Shown here piece by piece: positions 26,071-35,472 of a DNA stretch of 64,000 nucleotides; positions within the stretch are counted from its first letter, which is position 1, and each line of letters starts with the position of its first letter. Below the pieces are notes generated by a model. It worked only from the letters and a program-made list of their open reading frames with translations, had not been told where the DNA came from and searched no databases. The DNA is from Bacteroidales bacterium (GTDB lineage: Bacteria > Bacteroidota > Bacteroidia > Bacteroidales > P3): NCBI GenBank assembly GCA_017449525.1, contig JAFTFL010000014.1, forward strand, positions 1 to 64,000, given 5' to 3'. The position numbers and the translations under genes were made by a program.

Positions 26071-29000
26071 ATGATGAATAGGACAGAGGTGCGGCACGAG
26101 GCGGATGCGGTCAGGTTTTATGCCGATTTGAAAGAGGTGTGCAGCTTGAGGTCGAGCTGTCGGGTGGCCTATGAGCGACTGGGCGAAGTATTTCGAGAGG
26201 TGGTGCAACTGGGGGCTGATGAGGCTGGGGTGAGTTTCGGTGGGCTGTTTGCGCAGACCGATTTTGTGCTCAAGAGAGCCTTTACCTCGGTCGAGATTCG
26301 CCGTTTGGTGCATGGTGCGCGTTCTCGTCTACGCACGTTGTCAATGCTTAGCGACGAGTTTTTGGAGGCTTCGCTACTGGGCGATGTATGGGCTGTTTGC
26401 GCTTTGGTAGAGGTGGTGTGCCGAGTGCCGATGCCTTTGGCGTTGAGGGCTATGCTGCCTGTCGACCAAAGCGGAGATCTGTCGGGGGAAAAAAACTGTG
26501 GGTTGCGGTCGGTGTCCGAGAGCATGCGCGTTGTGGTGGATAGGTTTGCCGAAGGACTGATATATGCTACGGCAGATTCGGCCGATGCTTCTGAGGTGGT
26601 GGTGCATTGTGCTGGCAGCATGGGTTATGGTGCCTATGCCGATTGGGATTGGAGCTATTTGATGCCGCTGCTGAGGCGTGGTTGTCAGCTCAACTTGGTG
26701 CGTGTGCGTGAGGTGGGAGGTGTGCTCTATCCGGAGCTTATTATTTATGAGCCTGATTATTTGGTGGATGTGTCGTCTGTGGCGAACTGTTTCGAGGCGT
26801 ATGGGGCAACGGCACAGAATTATGTGCTGAGCCGATTGCGGCCGTCTGTCGAGTCGGAAGCAGTGGTGCTCGGTAACCTGGCAAGCCGCTTTTTGGACGA
26901 GGAACTGCGGGGTGATGGGCAGATGCAGGGCTATAGCGAGAGTGTGCACCGTTTTTTTAACGAACAGGCTCTGTCGCTGATAGGTACTGATATTTCGGCC
27001 GATTTTCATCGTCAGGCGCGGCTTCAGCAGTCCAATATTCACCACGTGGTTTTCGATATCTTGCCGCAGGCATTGCCCGATGGGCGGTTTGACAGGCGAG
27101 AAGTGGTGGTGGAACCTACCTTTTTCTGCGAGATGCTGGGGCTTCAGGGGCGCATGGATTTTCTTCAACTCGACTTCTCACTTTTGATTGAACAGAAGGC
27201 GGGGCGTGCGGCTTTCCCGGAGGCGGTGCCTCTTCGTCAGCAGCAGCGACACTATGTGCAGTTGCTGCTTTACATGTTGATGGTGCGCTATGGGTTCCGC
27301 AGCCGCTATGAGCGGAATGGGAATACGTTGCAGGCTTTTTTGTTATATTCTAAGTACCGTGAGGGTTTGTTGTCGGTGAGTTTTGCTCCGCAGTTGGTGT
27401 TCGATGCAGTGAGGATGCGCAACGAGATTGCTTGCGGGGTGTTCGAGAGGTGCATTAAGGGGTGGGGCGATGTGTGTGCACTTACGGCCGAAGGACTGAA
27501 TGTGCAGGGGCTGCGTGGGCGTTTGTGGGAGGAGTTTATGAGGCCTCAGATTGAGGCACTTTTGCGTCCGTTGCACGAGGCCGATGGGTTGTCAAGAAGT
27601 TATTTTCTGCGTATGGTGCAGTTTGTGGAAACCGAACAGTTGGTGGCCAAAGTGGGTGGCGGTATGCGGGGTGATGGGGGCTTCGCGGCTCGTTGGCACA
27701 CTTCGGTAGCCGAGCGTGTGCGAGAGGGTAGTCTGTGCTGTGGGTTGCGTATGGCCGAGCCGAGGGCTGATGAGTGGCGGACGGTGGATAGTGTGCTGCT
27801 CGTGGGTGGTGAGGAGCAGTTGGAGATGGGCGATTTTCGCGAGGGCGATGTGGTTGTGTTTTATGCCTACAGTGCAGGCACCGATCCTGATGTGCGCCGC
27901 ACTATGGCGTTCCGGGCTACGGTGGCCTCGCTCAATGGGGGGTGGCAGCTGAGTTTGCGCAATGCGCAGGTGGCGGCTCATGTATTCTGGGCTGAGGGCG
28001 AGCGGTTGTGGGCGGTGGAACACGATTTGTTCGAATCGTCGTTCGCACCGCTATATAGGGGGTTGCAAATGTTTCTGCAGGCGCCGCGTTCGAGGCGCGA
28101 ATTGCTGCTGCTGGGACGTGCGCCGATGGTGGATGAGGAAAGGACGCTGCGCGGCTCGTATGGTGCTATGGATGAGATGGTATTGCGGATGAAGCGAGCG
28201 CGCGAACTATTTTTGATTGTGGGGCCTCCTGGCACAGGTAAGACATCGTTTGGGCTGCTCTATGCGGTGCAAGAGGAACTGTGCGAGGCCGATGGGCGTG
28301 TGCTGCTGCTGGCCTATACGAATCGGGCGGTGGATGAGATTTGCGACCGCTTAGAGGGGGCGGGCATCGACTATGTGAGAGTTGGTAACCGTTTCTCGTG
28401 TGCGCCTGCTTTTCGCGACCGATTGGTGGATAGTTTAGCTATAAGGTGCGGTTCGGTAGGGGGGCTACGTAAGGCTTTTGTATCTCAGCGTGTGGTGGTT
28501 GGCACGGCGTCGGCTTTCAATAGTCGGGGCGAGGTGTTGCGGCTGGGTGGTTTTTCGCTGGCGGTTGTCGACGAGGCATCGCAACTTTTGGAGCCTCAGC
28601 TGATGGGTATTTTGTGTGCCACTTTGGCTGATGGACAACCTGCGGTGGGACGGGTGGTGATGATTGGCGACCACAAGCAACTGTCAGCCGTGGTGCAGCA
28701 GTCGGAGGCGCAGTCGGTGGTGGTAGAAGAAGAGTTACGAGCTGTGGGGCTGACAGATTGCCGCTTGTCGCTCTTCGAAAGGCTGTTGCGGCGCTATCGC
28801 GATAGGGCAGAGGTTGTGTTCATGTTGACTCGCCAGGGTCGTATGCACGAGGAGGTGGCCGATTTTCCGAATCGTGAGTTCTATGGTGGAAAACTGTATG
28901 AGGTGCCGTTGGCTCATCAGTGCGGCCCCCTGCCCAGTAGGATCGTGGTGGGTGGGGGATTAGATATGTTGCTTACTACCAAGCGGGTGGCTTTTATTGA

Positions 29001-29508
29001 AATACGCGCCGATGAGGGGCTCGCAAGGGCCGACTCCAATCCTGCCGAGGCGCGTGCGCTGGTAGCCACAGCGCAAAGATGGGTGGCGATGCACCGTGAG
29101 GAGTTCGACGGGCGGCGATCTCTAGGTATCATTGTGCCCTATCGCAGCCAGGTGGCCGAGGTGCGCCGTCAGCTTAAGTTGTGCTCCGACCCGCTGCTGG
29201 AAGAGGTGATGGTGGATACGGTGGAGCGTTTTCAGGGCAGCCAACGCGACTGTATACTCTACGGATTTACTGCCTCACGCCCAGCGCAACTATCTTTTTT
29301 GCAGTCAACTACATTTGTGGATGAGGGGCTGATGATAGACCGTAAGCTGAACGTGGCCATGACGCGCGCACGCCAGCAGCTACTGCTTTTTGGCGACTCG
29401 AGGTTGCTTTGCCGCGCCCCTGTGTTTGCTCGCCTCGTGGATTATATGCGCTCGCATGGTGCTGTGGTGGATGTGGGTACGGAACGTTATGTAAACGGCG
29501 ATTTTTGA
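26071..29508 (+). CDS. Dna2-like nuclease-helicase (RecB-type nuclease + SF1 helicase)
   Basis: A 1145-residue soluble protein. The middle part has a PD-(D/E)xK nuclease pattern: GRMD (Asp363), then IEQK (Glu374, Lys376), then QQQRHYVQLLLYMLM, the usual Q-x-x-x-Y helix of RecB/Cas4-type nucleases. The C-terminal half is a UPF1/DNA2-type SF1 helicase: Walker A GPPGTGKT (718-725), LLLAYTNRAVDEICDRL (motif Ia), Walker B VVDEASQ (832-838), GDHKQLSAVV (motif III) and NVAMTRARQQLLLFGD (motif VI). The N-terminal 350 residues are unassigned. It stands alone and converges on the next gene. Likely DNA repair or recombination; an anti-phage role cannot be excluded. Confidence 0.82.
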   Translation: MMNRTEVRHEADAVRFYADLKEVCSLRSSCRVAYERLGEVFREVVQLGADEAGVSFGGLFAQTDFVLKRAFTSVEIRRLVHGARSRLRTLSMLSDEFLEASLLGDVWAVCALVEVVCRVPMPLALRAMLPVDQSGDLSGEKNCGLRSVSESMRVVVDRFAEGLIYATADSADASEVVVHCAGSMGYGAYADWDWSYLMPLLRRGCQLNLVRVREVGGVLYPELIIYEPDYLVDVSSVANCFEAYGATAQNYVLSRLRPSVESEAVVLGNLASRFLDEELRGDGQMQGYSESVHRFFNEQALSLIGTDISADFHRQARLQQSNIHHVVFDILPQALPDGRFDRREVVVEPTFFCEMLGLQGRMDFLQLDFSLLIEQKAGRAAFPEAVPLRQQQRHYVQLLLYMLMVRYGFRSRYERNGNTLQAFLLYSKYREGLLSVSFAPQLVFDAVRMRNEIACGVFERCIKGWGDVCALTAEGLNVQGLRGRLWEEFMRPQIEALLRPLHEADGLSRSYFLRMVQFVETEQLVAKVGGGMRGDGGFAARWHTSVAERVREGSLCCGLRMAEPRADEWRTVDSVLLVGGEEQLEMGDFREGDVVVFYAYSAGTDPDVRRTMAFRATVASLNGGWQLSLRNAQVAAHVFWAEGERLWAVEHDLFESSFAPLYRGLQMFLQAPRSRRELLLLGRAPMVDEERTLRGSYGAMDEMVLRMKRARELFLIVGPPGTGKTSFGLLYAVQEELCEADGRVLLLAYTNRAVDEICDRLEGAGIDYVRVGNRFSCAPAFRDRLVDSLAIRCGSVGGLRKAFVSQRVVVGTASAFNSRGEVLRLGGFSLAVVDEASQLLEPQLMGILCATLADGQPAVGRVVMIGDHKQLSAVVQQSEAQSVVVEEELRAVGLTDCRLSLFERLLRRYRDRAEVVFMLTRQGRMHEEVADFPNREFYGGKLYEVPLAHQCGPLPSRIVVGGGLDMLLTTKRVAFIEIRADEGLARADSNPAEARALVATAQRWVAMHREEFDGRRSLGIIVPYRSQVAEVRRQLKLCSDPLLEEVMVDTVERFQGSQRDCILYGFTASRPAQLSFLQSTTFVDEGLMIDRKLNVAMTRARQQLLLFGDSRLLCRAPVFARLVDYMRSHGAVVDVGTERYVNGDF

Positions 29509-29645
29509 TCCACGGCTCATTTGTAACTGGTTGGAATACAATTAGACTATGTGTTCTTTTCTCGCGCTTAGTACGTACTTCTCTCACAGGGGGGGTGCAC
29601 TTCTTTCGTGATGTAAGCTTACATCAGATGTGATGAAACCTTATA

Positions 29646-31742
29646 TTAGAAATGAGGGTTTGATTCGCCGTGCGTGGTGGGCCGTTTTGTACCCTCGGCC
29701 GAGTCCTTACGGGCTGGTGCATTGCAAAGAGTACGGTTGTTTAATAGGCGGTTATTGTATTGTTGTAGAAATGCTTGCAGAAAGTGCTCCTCCTCTTGTG
29801 CCGTGCGCAGGCTGTCGGTTGCCGAATGCCACCCAGCTGTGCAGCGGCAGGCCGTCAGTCGGCCTTGCTGCATGAGGCTGACCGTGCCGCGGCGCGTGAG
29901 CATGTACTCGTCGGGCGAGAGGTAGGCCACGTGGAAGGCCGTGCTGCTGTCATAGGCACTGCGGCCAAAGGCAAAACGGCAACTGCCCAGCCCCATAAGG
30001 TCGGCCAGAGTGGGCAAAAGGTCGGTGTGCTGCATCAAGGGCGGTGTCTCCGATGTGGGCGGTAGGGGCAGGCGGCCAGAGGGATCGTAGAACAGCATGG
30101 GTACCTCGTAGGCAGCTGGCGCAGTGCGCACTGCACCCGGTAGAGGCTGTGCCGTGTGGTCGGCAGTGATGACAAACAGTGTGCTGTTAAACCATCGGGC
30201 ACGGCGCGCCGAGGCAAAGAACTGACGCAGCGCGTGGTCGGCGTAGGCCACCGTGGGTAGTATGGGAAGTGGCGCGGGTGCAAATGTGTCGCGGTAGGAA
30301 GTTGGAAGCGAGTAGGGATGGTGCGAAGAGATGGTGTAGATCGTGACGAAAAATGGTTCGGGTAAAGTGCTGAGCGTACGTGCGGTGTACTGCAAGAAGG
30401 GACCGTCGAAAATGCCCCACACCCCGTCATATCCCGTTGTGTCGCCATACTCGTCCATGCCGTAATAGCGCTCTACACCGATACTGTGCACGTATCGGTC
30501 GAAATTCATACTACCGTTGTATGCACCGTGAAAAAACGCCGTGCTGTATCCCTGCTCGCGCAGCATCTGTGGTAGCGCATGCACTTGGTTCTGAGATAAG
30601 GTGGAGGTTATGTACGCCTCTTCACTCATCGATGGTATGCCGCTCAGCAACGAAGGCAATGACTCGATAGATCGACGTCCATTGGACATACCACGCAGGC
30701 GCAAACAGCTGGCCGACAGACTGTCCAGAAATGGTGTCCAACTCACATCGCCCCCGTTGTAGCAACCCATATATTCGGCCGAAAAACTCTCTAAAATAAT
30801 TAGCACTATATTGCACCGTACATCCCCCACAGGGCGCACCTCGCCCACTGGCGAAAACACCTCCTCGGCCTCCTCGGCCGACATGTAATCCAGCCAGTGT
30901 AGGTCCGTTGTGTGTCCCAAAGTGCGATATATCGAGAACGGAGTGTTCACCACCAAAGCCGTCGAACCCGAGGGTGCATAGCGACCAGCATCGATGATAC
31001 GCAGTGGTTTAGTCTGCCGCATCACTCCTCCGCGCATACCCACCAGCAGCACACCCACTGTCAGCACCCCAACGAGCGCACTCCCCGCGCGTCGCCAACC
31101 CGTAGGAAGGCTCTTGCGTGCCGGCCTCACCCGTTCGGCCGTCCACCACGCCGTCACCGTCATCAGCACACCGCCCACCACATAGACTGAAAAATCGCGC
31201 AATAGACTCACAATTAGCGTACCCCATCCACCCGAAAAATTAGATGATATGTAGCCGAAAATATCGCCTGTCATGCGCCTGCCTGTCCACTGAAAATAAG
31301 GCACATCGGCTACTCCGGGTACAATCACAGCCAACAGAGCTCCTCCCCACAGCACGCGCCCTGCCCACTCTCCAGCGCGGCAGCCGCGCCATCTTGCAGG
31401 CAACAAGCACACCGCCGCATAAGGTAGCATGAAGAACGAAGCCGTGGCCACCGCAAAATGCACATTGCCCAACACCACACGCCACCAATTTTCGACCGTA
31501 AAATAATCTCTATTGTGCACACCGAACCACATTTGCGTCAGCAGTACCATCGCCAGCAAAATGCACCACCGCCACCACACGCACACCCATCCTCGGCGTG
31601 TCCTAACGCCCCGTCGGCAGCGATGCCACACCCCCTCGCGCCCCCCGTGATCATTCATCGGATCTCTTGTACCCATATCGTTCTTCTGATGAATAGATTC
31701 CTCAACCTCAGATAACTCGTTAATAGGATCCGACACGCCCAT
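29646..31742 (-). CDS. LTA-synthase-like sulfatase-fold membrane protein
   Basis: A 698-residue protein with about five N-terminal membrane helices (about 55-260) and an extracellular or periplasmic sulfatase-like domain (about 305-640). Key motifs are NIVLIILESFSAEYMG (metal-binding Glu), NGRRSIESLPSLLSG (probable nucleophile Ser or neighbouring residue), and FVITADHTA (metal-binding Asp-His). Gram-negative members usually transfer phospho-groups to glycans or lipids; the substrate here is unknown. The first 45 residues are hydrophilic, so an internal ATG (e.g. MGTRDPMNDHG) may be the start. It is the last gene of the minus-strand run from 40.75 kb. Confidence 0.85.
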   Translation of the reverse strand: MGVSDPINELSEVEESIHQKNDMGTRDPMNDHGGREGVWHRCRRGVRTRRGWVCVWWRWCILLAMVLLTQMWFGVHNRDYFTVENWWRVVLGNVHFAVATASFFMLPYAAVCLLPARWRGCRAGEWAGRVLWGGALLAVIVPGVADVPYFQWTGRRMTGDIFGYISSNFSGGWGTLIVSLLRDFSVYVVGGVLMTVTAWWTAERVRPARKSLPTGWRRAGSALVGVLTVGVLLVGMRGGVMRQTKPLRIIDAGRYAPSGSTALVVNTPFSIYRTLGHTTDLHWLDYMSAEEAEEVFSPVGEVRPVGDVRCNIVLIILESFSAEYMGCYNGGDVSWTPFLDSLSASCLRLRGMSNGRRSIESLPSLLSGIPSMSEEAYITSTLSQNQVHALPQMLREQGYSTAFFHGAYNGSMNFDRYVHSIGVERYYGMDEYGDTTGYDGVWGIFDGPFLQYTARTLSTLPEPFFVTIYTISSHHPYSLPTSYRDTFAPAPLPILPTVAYADHALRQFFASARRARWFNSTLFVITADHTAQPLPGAVRTAPAAYEVPMLFYDPSGRLPLPPTSETPPLMQHTDLLPTLADLMGLGSCRFAFGRSAYDSSTAFHVAYLSPDEYMLTRRGTVSLMQQGRLTACRCTAGWHSATDSLRTAQEEEHFLQAFLQQYNNRLLNNRTLCNAPARKDSAEGTKRPTTHGESNPHF

Positions 31743-31811
31743 GTGTGAAGACTGATTTGTACTTTTAGGAAAATGTATATATCTGCTTTACACGCCTCTG
31801 CAAAAGGTTGT

Positions 31812-33227
31812 TTACCAGTTGTATTCCCCTTCTTCAGCAGGTGGGGTGCCCTTTTGTGGCACTGCTACGGCTGCACTCGGCGACTTTGTCCCATTGGTAC
31901 CGCTGAACTCATAATTCCAATCCTTCTCCAGCTCCGCCTTTTTTTCGTCATACTCTTCTTCACGTAGCTGCCGGTTTCGGATACGAAACAGCATACCCAA
32001 CCAGTCGTCTTTTTTGCTCCGCACTTTGGAGGGATTGGCCATGTCATCTGCAATGATTTGCTCAATCTGTGCTATATAGCCAGCCGCGTAGAGACTGGTC
32101 TGCTCGTCGTCGTACTGCAATCGAGACCCTCGATAATAATGCCGAATGATGCTGTCGTAGCTATATCCCAACCCCACCATGCGGATAGTGCCCTCCTGTG
32201 AAAGCCCCACCCCATGTCCGTAGCCTCGGCCGCTTAGCACTACATTGCCGTCTACTCCCTCGCTCACATCGAAGAAGGTGGATTTCAACTTAAAGTCCAC
32301 CCGAACCCGTGTGAGGGGCACCCCACAGATGCGCGCCTGTCTCTCGGGCTGTTGGAACCCTAGGAGCTTAGTGCGTACACTGTCGTTGCGCACGTTGAGG
32401 TGGTGCGTATTTGCGAAGTAACTCAACCACTTGTCGCGCGGTATCACCACAGTCCACTGCGACTGACGCATGCGGTACGAAAAGGTGTCGGGAGTAGACC
32501 TCAAGTAGGGCAAAGCCGCCCGCCACACGTCCTCAGAGTTTGCTGTCTGCCCTCCGCTGTTGGAATGAAACGGAGTTTCAATCAGTTTTCCATCGGCGTC
32601 CACAATGGTTTCACCCATGCTACGAAGTGTGCCCAGCATGATGTCGGGACGCACACATCGGTTCAGATAAGCCTGACAATGTACCTGGTCACAAAAGTTA
32701 AAGCCCTCTGACTTGTGCTTATTGCGATTGCGCAGTGCCCATGTGCGCGATATGATGGCTTGTATGCGGAAAATGTCGGGGAGGGTGCCATAAATCTCCG
32801 ATTGCACTACCCCAGCTATGTAGGTTTCGAAATCGACCACATTGATAATGCGTAGCGCCGTCGAGTTGAGTGCGCTCAGTTCCACATCGCCCTCGTATGT
32901 GCGCTGCTTGGCACCCTGTGGATTGAGGCATAGGATGCAAGCTGTGTCCAGCGCATGAAGCCTTAGAGAAGAGAAGGTGCCATAGTCCATCGAATTGATT
33001 TTTAGGTCTACCCCTTTAGCCGAAGCGCGTATTTGGCATGCAACCTCATCGCTTGCGCCGGTCTCCAAAACCGAATCGCCCACCATCAGTTGGTAATTGC
33101 CCAAGTCGACAGACAGCGATATCACCTCCACTCGATTGGTAGAATATAGCCGCACGCGTACCTCTTCGGTCTGCGCCCAGAGCGCGCATAGTAGCATAGA
33201 AACCAGTAGAAAAGTCCTTTTTAGCAT
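31812..33227 (-). CDS. SpoIID/LytB-domain protein
   Basis: A 471-residue exported protein with a signal peptide (MLKRTFLLVSMLLCALWAQ). The SpoIID domain shows TYIAGVVQSEIYGTLPDI, IQAIISRTWALRNRNKH and FCDQVHCQAY, followed by TPFHSNSGGQT and GRGYGHGVGLSQEG. In sporulating Firmicutes SpoIID is a lytic transglycosylase acting on denuded glycan; in Bacteroidetes the relative is widespread and probably acts on peptidoglycan. The start at 33227 gives a clean signal peptide; the 51-residue upstream extension would overlap lpxB. It starts 7 bp after lpxB stops. Confidence 0.9.
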   Translation of the reverse strand: MLKRTFLLVSMLLCALWAQTEEVRVRLYSTNRVEVISLSVDLGNYQLMVGDSVLETGASDEVACQIRASAKGVDLKINSMDYGTFSSLRLHALDTACILCLNPQGAKQRTYEGDVELSALNSTALRIINVVDFETYIAGVVQSEIYGTLPDIFRIQAIISRTWALRNRNKHKSEGFNFCDQVHCQAYLNRCVRPDIMLGTLRSMGETIVDADGKLIETPFHSNSGGQTANSEDVWRAALPYLRSTPDTFSYRMRQSQWTVVIPRDKWLSYFANTHHLNVRNDSVRTKLLGFQQPERQARICGVPLTRVRVDFKLKSTFFDVSEGVDGNVVLSGRGYGHGVGLSQEGTIRMVGLGYSYDSIIRHYYRGSRLQYDDEQTSLYAAGYIAQIEQIIADDMANPSKVRSKKDDWLGMLFRIRNRQLREEEYDEKKAELEKDWNYEFSGTNGTKSPSAAVAVPQKGTPPAEEGEYNW

Positions 33228-33234
33228 GTACACA

Positions 33235-34377
33235 TCAGCTATGGTTAATGGTTTGCGCAATGACGGAAGCCACACGTTGCGAAGCACCTCCTGATCCCAA
33301 GTGGCTGCGCAATTGGTCGTAGCCCTCCAACATGGCGGTACGGAAAGGTGTATCATTGTTGAGTTCAGAGAAGGTAACAAGCAATTTGACGTCCGTCAAT
33401 CCGTTCTGTACCAACTCGGGAACGATGGCACACTGCTCGATGAGATTAACTAGTGAGATGTATTTCACCTTCAATAGCAACCGTCCAGCCAATGCCGTGA
33501 GCGCGCTGGTGCGGTAGCATACCACCTGTGGCACATTCCACAGCGCAGCCTCTAAGGTAGCGGTGCCTGAGCACACTACGGCGCTCCGCGCCCCACTGAG
33601 AACTCGGTAGGTTTGGTCGAAAGCAATGGACACATTGCTCGGCAAGCCTCCCAACTGTGCACTTATCTCCTCGTAGTACTCCTGACCAATAAGCCCCATG
33701 CCCGTAATTACAAACTGCTGCTTAGGGAAATAGTTTGCCATGCGCAGCATATAGGGCATCATCTTGCGTATTTCCTGTTTGCGGCTGCCTGGCATGAGGG
33801 CAACCCAACCTTTGGAGGTGGGTTGCTCACCTTCCTTCAATGTGTTTGGCGCATCTGATTCTGCCTTATATCGCATCACCTCATCGAGTAGCGGATGTCC
33901 CACGTAGCAGGCCTGTGGGAAGTTGTTTTGGGCATAGAAGTCCTGCTCGAAAGGTAGAATACAGCATAACGCATTGATGTATAGACGCATATTTTTGATA
34001 CGTCGCTTCTTCCAAGCCCATATCTGAGGCGAGACGTAATAGACGTTCTTGTAGCCTCGCTTGTGTGTGAATTTCGCTATTTTTAGATTGAAACCTGGAT
34101 AGTCAATAAGCACTACCATGTCGGGATGGAATGCCTCAATGTCCTCTTTGCAGAAAGCGAGGTTGCCCAGTACGGTGGGCAGATGGGTAGCAACCTCCCA
34201 TACGCCCATGTAGGCAAGGCCGTTGATGTGACGCACACAGGTTCCTCCCTCGTGGCGCATGCGGTCGCCGCCCCAGAAACGTATATCGGCCGAGGCATCC
34301 TGTTGCTTTATGGCACGGATGAGGTTTGCTCCGTGCAAATCTCCTGATGCCTCACCTGCGATGATATAATACTTCAT
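33235..34377 (-). CDS. lpxB: Lipid-A-disaccharide synthase
   Basis: A 380-residue GT19 enzyme that joins UDP-2,3-diacylglucosamine and lipid X in lipid A synthesis at the inner membrane. It begins MKYYIIAGEASGDLHGANLI, the conserved LpxB N-terminus, and contains YYVSPQIWAWKKRRI and LPGSRKQEI. Length is normal. It lies between the small membrane protein and the SpoIID gene with short gaps (28 and 7 bp). Confidence 0.97.
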   Translation of the reverse strand: MKYYIIAGEASGDLHGANLIRAIKQQDASADIRFWGGDRMRHEGGTCVRHINGLAYMGVWEVATHLPTVLGNLAFCKEDIEAFHPDMVVLIDYPGFNLKIAKFTHKRGYKNVYYVSPQIWAWKKRRIKNMRLYINALCCILPFEQDFYAQNNFPQACYVGHPLLDEVMRYKAESDAPNTLKEGEQPTSKGWVALMPGSRKQEIRKMMPYMLRMANYFPKQQFVITGMGLIGQEYYEEISAQLGGLPSNVSIAFDQTYRVLSGARSAVVCSGTATLEAALWNVPQVVCYRTSALTALAGRLLLKVKYISLVNLIEQCAIVPELVQNGLTDVKLLVTFSELNNDTPFRTAMLEGYDQLRSHLGSGGASQRVASVIAQTINHS

Positions 34378-34405
34378 ATTAGATTGTATCTGCCGTTACC
34401 TCAAT

Positions 34406-34699
34406 TCACAGTGGCTGGCCTGTGCGACTTAGGAGCAGCATAAAGATAATGAACGTAACGAACAGTATCACAATGAGGGAACGTACCACTTGGAGCAGCC
34501 GTTGCCTTATAGCATAGTAGTGAAGCAGTAAAACGAGGGGTACGAAACAGACTCCTAACCACCTCAGATTGGCCACTAAGGGGTAGTGTAAAAGGCTGCA
34601 TACAACCCATAGAATAAGCAATGCAACGGCTTCTGCACTCAGTCCGGCCACCAGACCTACAGTTATCCTGTCCTCTTTGAAAAAGTCTTTCACCTGCAT
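34406..34699 (-). CDS. Small membrane protein, 97 residues
   Basis: The start MQVKDFFKEDRI at 34699 lies 2 bp after the surE stop, indicating coupling. Three hydrophobic segments are visible (about 15-35, 40-60 and 72-92). A longer frame start at 34807 would overlap surE and is rejected. In Bacteroidales a small membrane protein often sits between surE and lpxB; its function is unknown. Confidence 0.75.
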   Translation of the reverse strand: MQVKDFFKEDRITVGLVAGLSAEAVALLILWVVCSLLHYPLVANLRWLGVCFVPLVLLLHYYAIRQRLLQVVRSLIVILFVTFIIFMLLLSRTGQPL

Positions 34700-34701
34700 G
34701 G

Positions 34702-35472
34702 TCAGTTTCCCATTTCGAATCGGTAACGTAAAGGGGCGATGGCGCTGAAGCTTGTGAAGTCGGGTCGGCAAGGTACCACCGATGCGTAGCCATGCATTAA
34801 GGCCCATTGGTCAGTGCCTTCCTCTTCATCGGTGCATTCAAAGTGGCCAGTCAACCAAAAGTATGCGTGGCCGTAGGGATCGGTTCGTTTCTCACAGCTG
34901 TCAGTCCACCGTGACTGGGAGGCGCGGCATACGCGCATGCCTCTAATGGGTCCTATTTCCGAGGGGGGAAAGTTCACATTGAGGCATATACCCTTTGGTA
35001 ACCCGTTCTGAAGGACCTCCTCCACAATGCGCTGCACATAGGGGAGAGCATAGGTAAAGTCCGCGTCGCGATGATGTTCCAACAGTGAAAACCCCACAGA
35101 CTGGTAGCCGTTGGTTGCGGCTTCTAATACGGCACCCATCGTTCCAGAATAGAGAACGTTGCAGGCTGAGTTGCTGCCGTGGTTGATACCCGAAAGTACC
35201 AGGCTGGGAGGACGTGGACAAAAGTGTTCGCTGCCTAACTTCACGCAGTCTACAGGTGTACCCGAGGCGGCATAGATGCTTCTGTGAGGTGTTTCCTGTA
35301 TGGTCTTCACTTGGAGGGGAACATTTGTGGTCAGCGAATGACTCTTTCCCGAAGCGTTGACCTCAGGTGCAACCACGACCACGTCGCCCATTTCTTCCAC
35401 CACATTAGTCAAAAGATTGATGCCTTTGGCAAGGTATCCGTCGTCGTTTACTATCAGTATCAGAGGTCTCAT
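34702..35472 (-). CDS. surE: 5'/3'-nucleotidase SurE
   Basis: A 256-residue metal-dependent phosphatase acting on nucleoside monophosphates. The active-site motif ILIVNDDGYLAKGI (5-18, Asp-Asp), SGKSHSLT (41-48), GTPVDCVKLG and LSGINHGSN (metal Asn) are all present. The start overlaps the upstream gene's stop by 4 bp. Confidence 0.96.
   Translation of the reverse strand: MRPLILIVNDDGYLAKGINLLTNVVEEMGDVVVVAPEVNASGKSHSLTTNVPLQVKTIQETPHRSIYAASGTPVDCVKLGSEHFCPRPPSLVLSGINHGSNSACNVLYSGTMGAVLEAATNGYQSVGFSLLEHHRDADFTYALPYVQRIVEEVLQNGLPKGICLNVNFPPSEIGPIRGMRVCRASQSRWTDSCEKRTDPYGHAYFWLTGHFECTDEEEGTDQWALMHGYASVVPCRPDFTSFSAIAPLRYRFEMGN

Noticed and set aside
24944-29508. A defence island around the Dna2-like gene
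   Set aside because: Neighbours are RseC-like, a 79-residue orphan and an LTA-synthase-like protein; no restriction, toxin, integrase or other defence genes are visible.
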